46,367 nucleotides of DNA from a virus. The notes beneath the pieces were generated by a model. It saw only the letters and a program-made list of their open reading frames with translations. It did not search any database and had not been told where the DNA came from. Each line of letters opens with the position of its first letter. The first letter of the stretch is position 1. Where the stretch lies: the IMG/VR virus record IMGVR_UViG_3300027909_000034, positions 1 to 46,367 of that record. The stretch is one strand, 5' to 3'. Positions 45,313 through 46,367 of this stretch are shown in pieces. A program made the translations under genes and the position numbers.

Positions 45313-45705
45313 ATGGACTCGCTCGATGTCATCAAGGGCCAGCTGCTCTACGACACTTGGCGCAGCGCGAGCGTGGTTGCCGCCTCGGGCACGACCCAAG
45401 TCGCGGTGTGGACACCGGCGGCGGGCAAGGCAATCCGCATGGCGAGCTATTCGATGGAGGCGGGCGGCTCGACCATCACCGGGGCCAACGCCACCGAGAT
45501 CATCACCTTGCTGTGCGGGGGCATCACCATTGGCATTCATTGCCTGCGCCTGACGCCCAGCGCGGTCACCGGCATCTTGTCGAATTTCGTGCGCGAGTTC
45601 GAAGGCGGCATGCTGCTGCCCGCAGGCAGCGCGATCACCGTGCAGGTGGGCGTGGCCCTGACTGGCGGGGCGCTCACCGTGCAGGTCTTGGGGCGGGAGG
45701 AGTAA
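45313..45705 (+). CDS. Virion protein of a tandem pair, copy 2 (130 aa)
   Basis: Begins MDSLDVIKGQLLYDT and ends VLGREE, with the same length and layout as the previous gene but a divergent middle, so the two are duplicated genes. Beta-rich (VAVWTPAAGKAIRMASYSMEAG, ITVQVGVALTGGALTVQV). Probable head-tail or fibre attachment protein. Confidence 0.7.
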   Translation: MDSLDVIKGQLLYDTWRSASVVAASGTTQVAVWTPAAGKAIRMASYSMEAGGSTITGANATEIITLLCGGITIGIHCLRLTPSAVTGILSNFVREFEGGMLLPAGSAITVQVGVALTGGALTVQVLGREE

Positions 45706-45709
45706 GCAG

Positions 45710-46367
45710 ATGACGCGCCTGTTCGACAATGTACCCATCGAGGCCGCAACCGATCTGGAGTGGGACGGCCAAGGCCCCAACGTCGTTTCGCTCAACGGCA
45801 TCCTGAACAACCTGCAGCGCCAGATTCTCGGCGGCGGCGGGGGCGGCGGCGGCGGGGGCGGGGGTGGCGGTGGCCTGCCCGACATGACCGGATTCGGCGA
45901 GGGCTGGGTTGCCACCATCAATCCAGGCACGCCCAACGTCGCGCAGTGGTCGCGCGGCTGGGTCACGCCCACCGACCTGACGGGCGACGGCGGGGTCACC
46001 AACAACCTCACGGGTTGCTTGGCGATCTGCACCGCGCTCAATGCGGGCCTGAACGTCGCGGTGCTCACGCCGGGGGTGTATCAGTACACCGGGCGCTGGA
46101 ACAGCATCACCGGCAACGGCATGCTCTACTGCGCGCCGGGGGTCGTTTTCGAGGCCAACCAAGTCGGCGCCACCAGCATCCCGATCTTCGGCGGGGCCAG
46201 CGTGTGGCAGGGCGGGGAATTTCGCAACCGCAAGTACCGCCACTACGACATCACGGCAGTGGCGGCGCTAGGCGATGGGTTCGGCGCGGTGCTCACGCTG
46301 GATGTGTCCGACGGCCCGCACGACTTCGCGGTCGGCGATCAGGTGCAAACGCCCTGGATCGTGGGCG
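45710..46367 (+). CDS. Tail spike, N-terminal part (continues at base 1)
   Basis: ATG 45710 has GGAGGAG upstream. Residues 1-40 (TRLFDNVPIEAATDLEWDGQGPN) look like a short capsid or tail anchor, followed by a run of 15 Gly (residues 41-55), a flexible linker. Then comes a pectate-lyase-3-type start (VTNNLTGCLAICTALNAGLNVAVLTPGVYQYTG) leading into the beta-helix. The gene runs off the window edge and continues at bases 1-2438 for a total of 986 residues. Confidence 0.85.
   Translation, partial: MTRLFDNVPIEAATDLEWDGQGPNVVSLNGILNNLQRQILGGGGGGGGGGGGGGGLPDMTGFGEGWVATINPGTPNVAQWSRGWVTPTDLTGDGGVTNNLTGCLAICTALNAGLNVAVLTPGVYQYTGRWNSITGNGMLYCAPGVVFEANQVGATSIPIFGGASVWQGGEFRNRKYRHYDITAVAALGDGFGAVLTLDVSDGPHDFAVGDQVQTPWIVG
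46242..46367. repeat. Terminal direct repeat, right copy
   Basis: Identical to bases 10-135, in the same reading frame of the spike gene. Just left of it, bases 46237, 46238 and 46241 are C where the left copy has T, which would change two amino acids (Arg to Cys and His to Tyr) and one silent position. Confidence 0.9.

Overview
The window is an essentially complete, probably circular, tailed-phage genome. The last 126 bases (46242-46367) repeat bases 10-135 exactly, and the reading frame at the right edge (from 45710) continues in frame at the left edge (to 2438). Joining the ends gives a circle of about 46,232 bp in which one 986-residue tail-spike gene spans the cut. The DNA is GC-rich, tightly packed and full of ATGA/GTGA stop-start overlaps. 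The virion genes are those of a short-tailed (podovirus-like) phage: large terminase, P22-type portal, an N4-gp56-type major capsid protein with a scaffold, tail adaptor and nozzle proteins, a collar-domain fibre, and large internal (ejection) proteins. I see no integrase, RNA polymerase, DNA polymerase or primase, so it is not a true N4 relative and must lean on host replication and transcription. Two secreted proteins with C-terminal PEP-CTERM sorting signals suggest a Gram-negative host with an exosortase, probably an EPS/biofilm- or floc-forming betaproteobacterium. That host guess is inference.

Layout. (1) 34.2-46.4 kb continuing to 19.1 kb, plus strand, is the late/virion region: small genes, a pectin-lyase-like spike, a tandem LuxR-type regulator, a secreted protein, terL, portal, the tail spike across the cut, decoration-like proteins, scaffold, capsid, adaptor, nozzle, collar fibre, cupin-like protein, three large internal proteins and a possible small terminase. 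(2) 18.8-29.3 kb, minus strand, is one long leftward operon of some 25 genes, almost all joined by ATGA overlaps. It starts with many small unknown genes. These are followed by a RecE-like PD-(D/E)XK nuclease, an AAA/RecA-type ATPase and a RuvC-like resolvase (a recombination module), and then the two PEP-CTERM proteins. (3) 29.3-29.8 kb is a divergent control region with a palindromic operator and a leader peptide. (4) 29.8-33.1 kb, plus strand, is a second early operon led by a DUF932 gene. (5) 33.1-34.2 kb is a 1.1-kb stretch without convincing genes. It holds a compact, hairpin-rich putative RNA with a perfect H-type pseudoknot, a terminator and a tRNA-like element.

The most unusual points are the phage-encoded exosortase substrates translationally coupled to the recombination operon, the structured RNA at 33.1-33.4 kb, and a shared N-terminal peptide (Leu-rich then PG, ending in Pro) on successive virion proteins. 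No endolysin or standard lysis cassette was recognised; several tiny membrane proteins and one lipoprotein are the only candidates.
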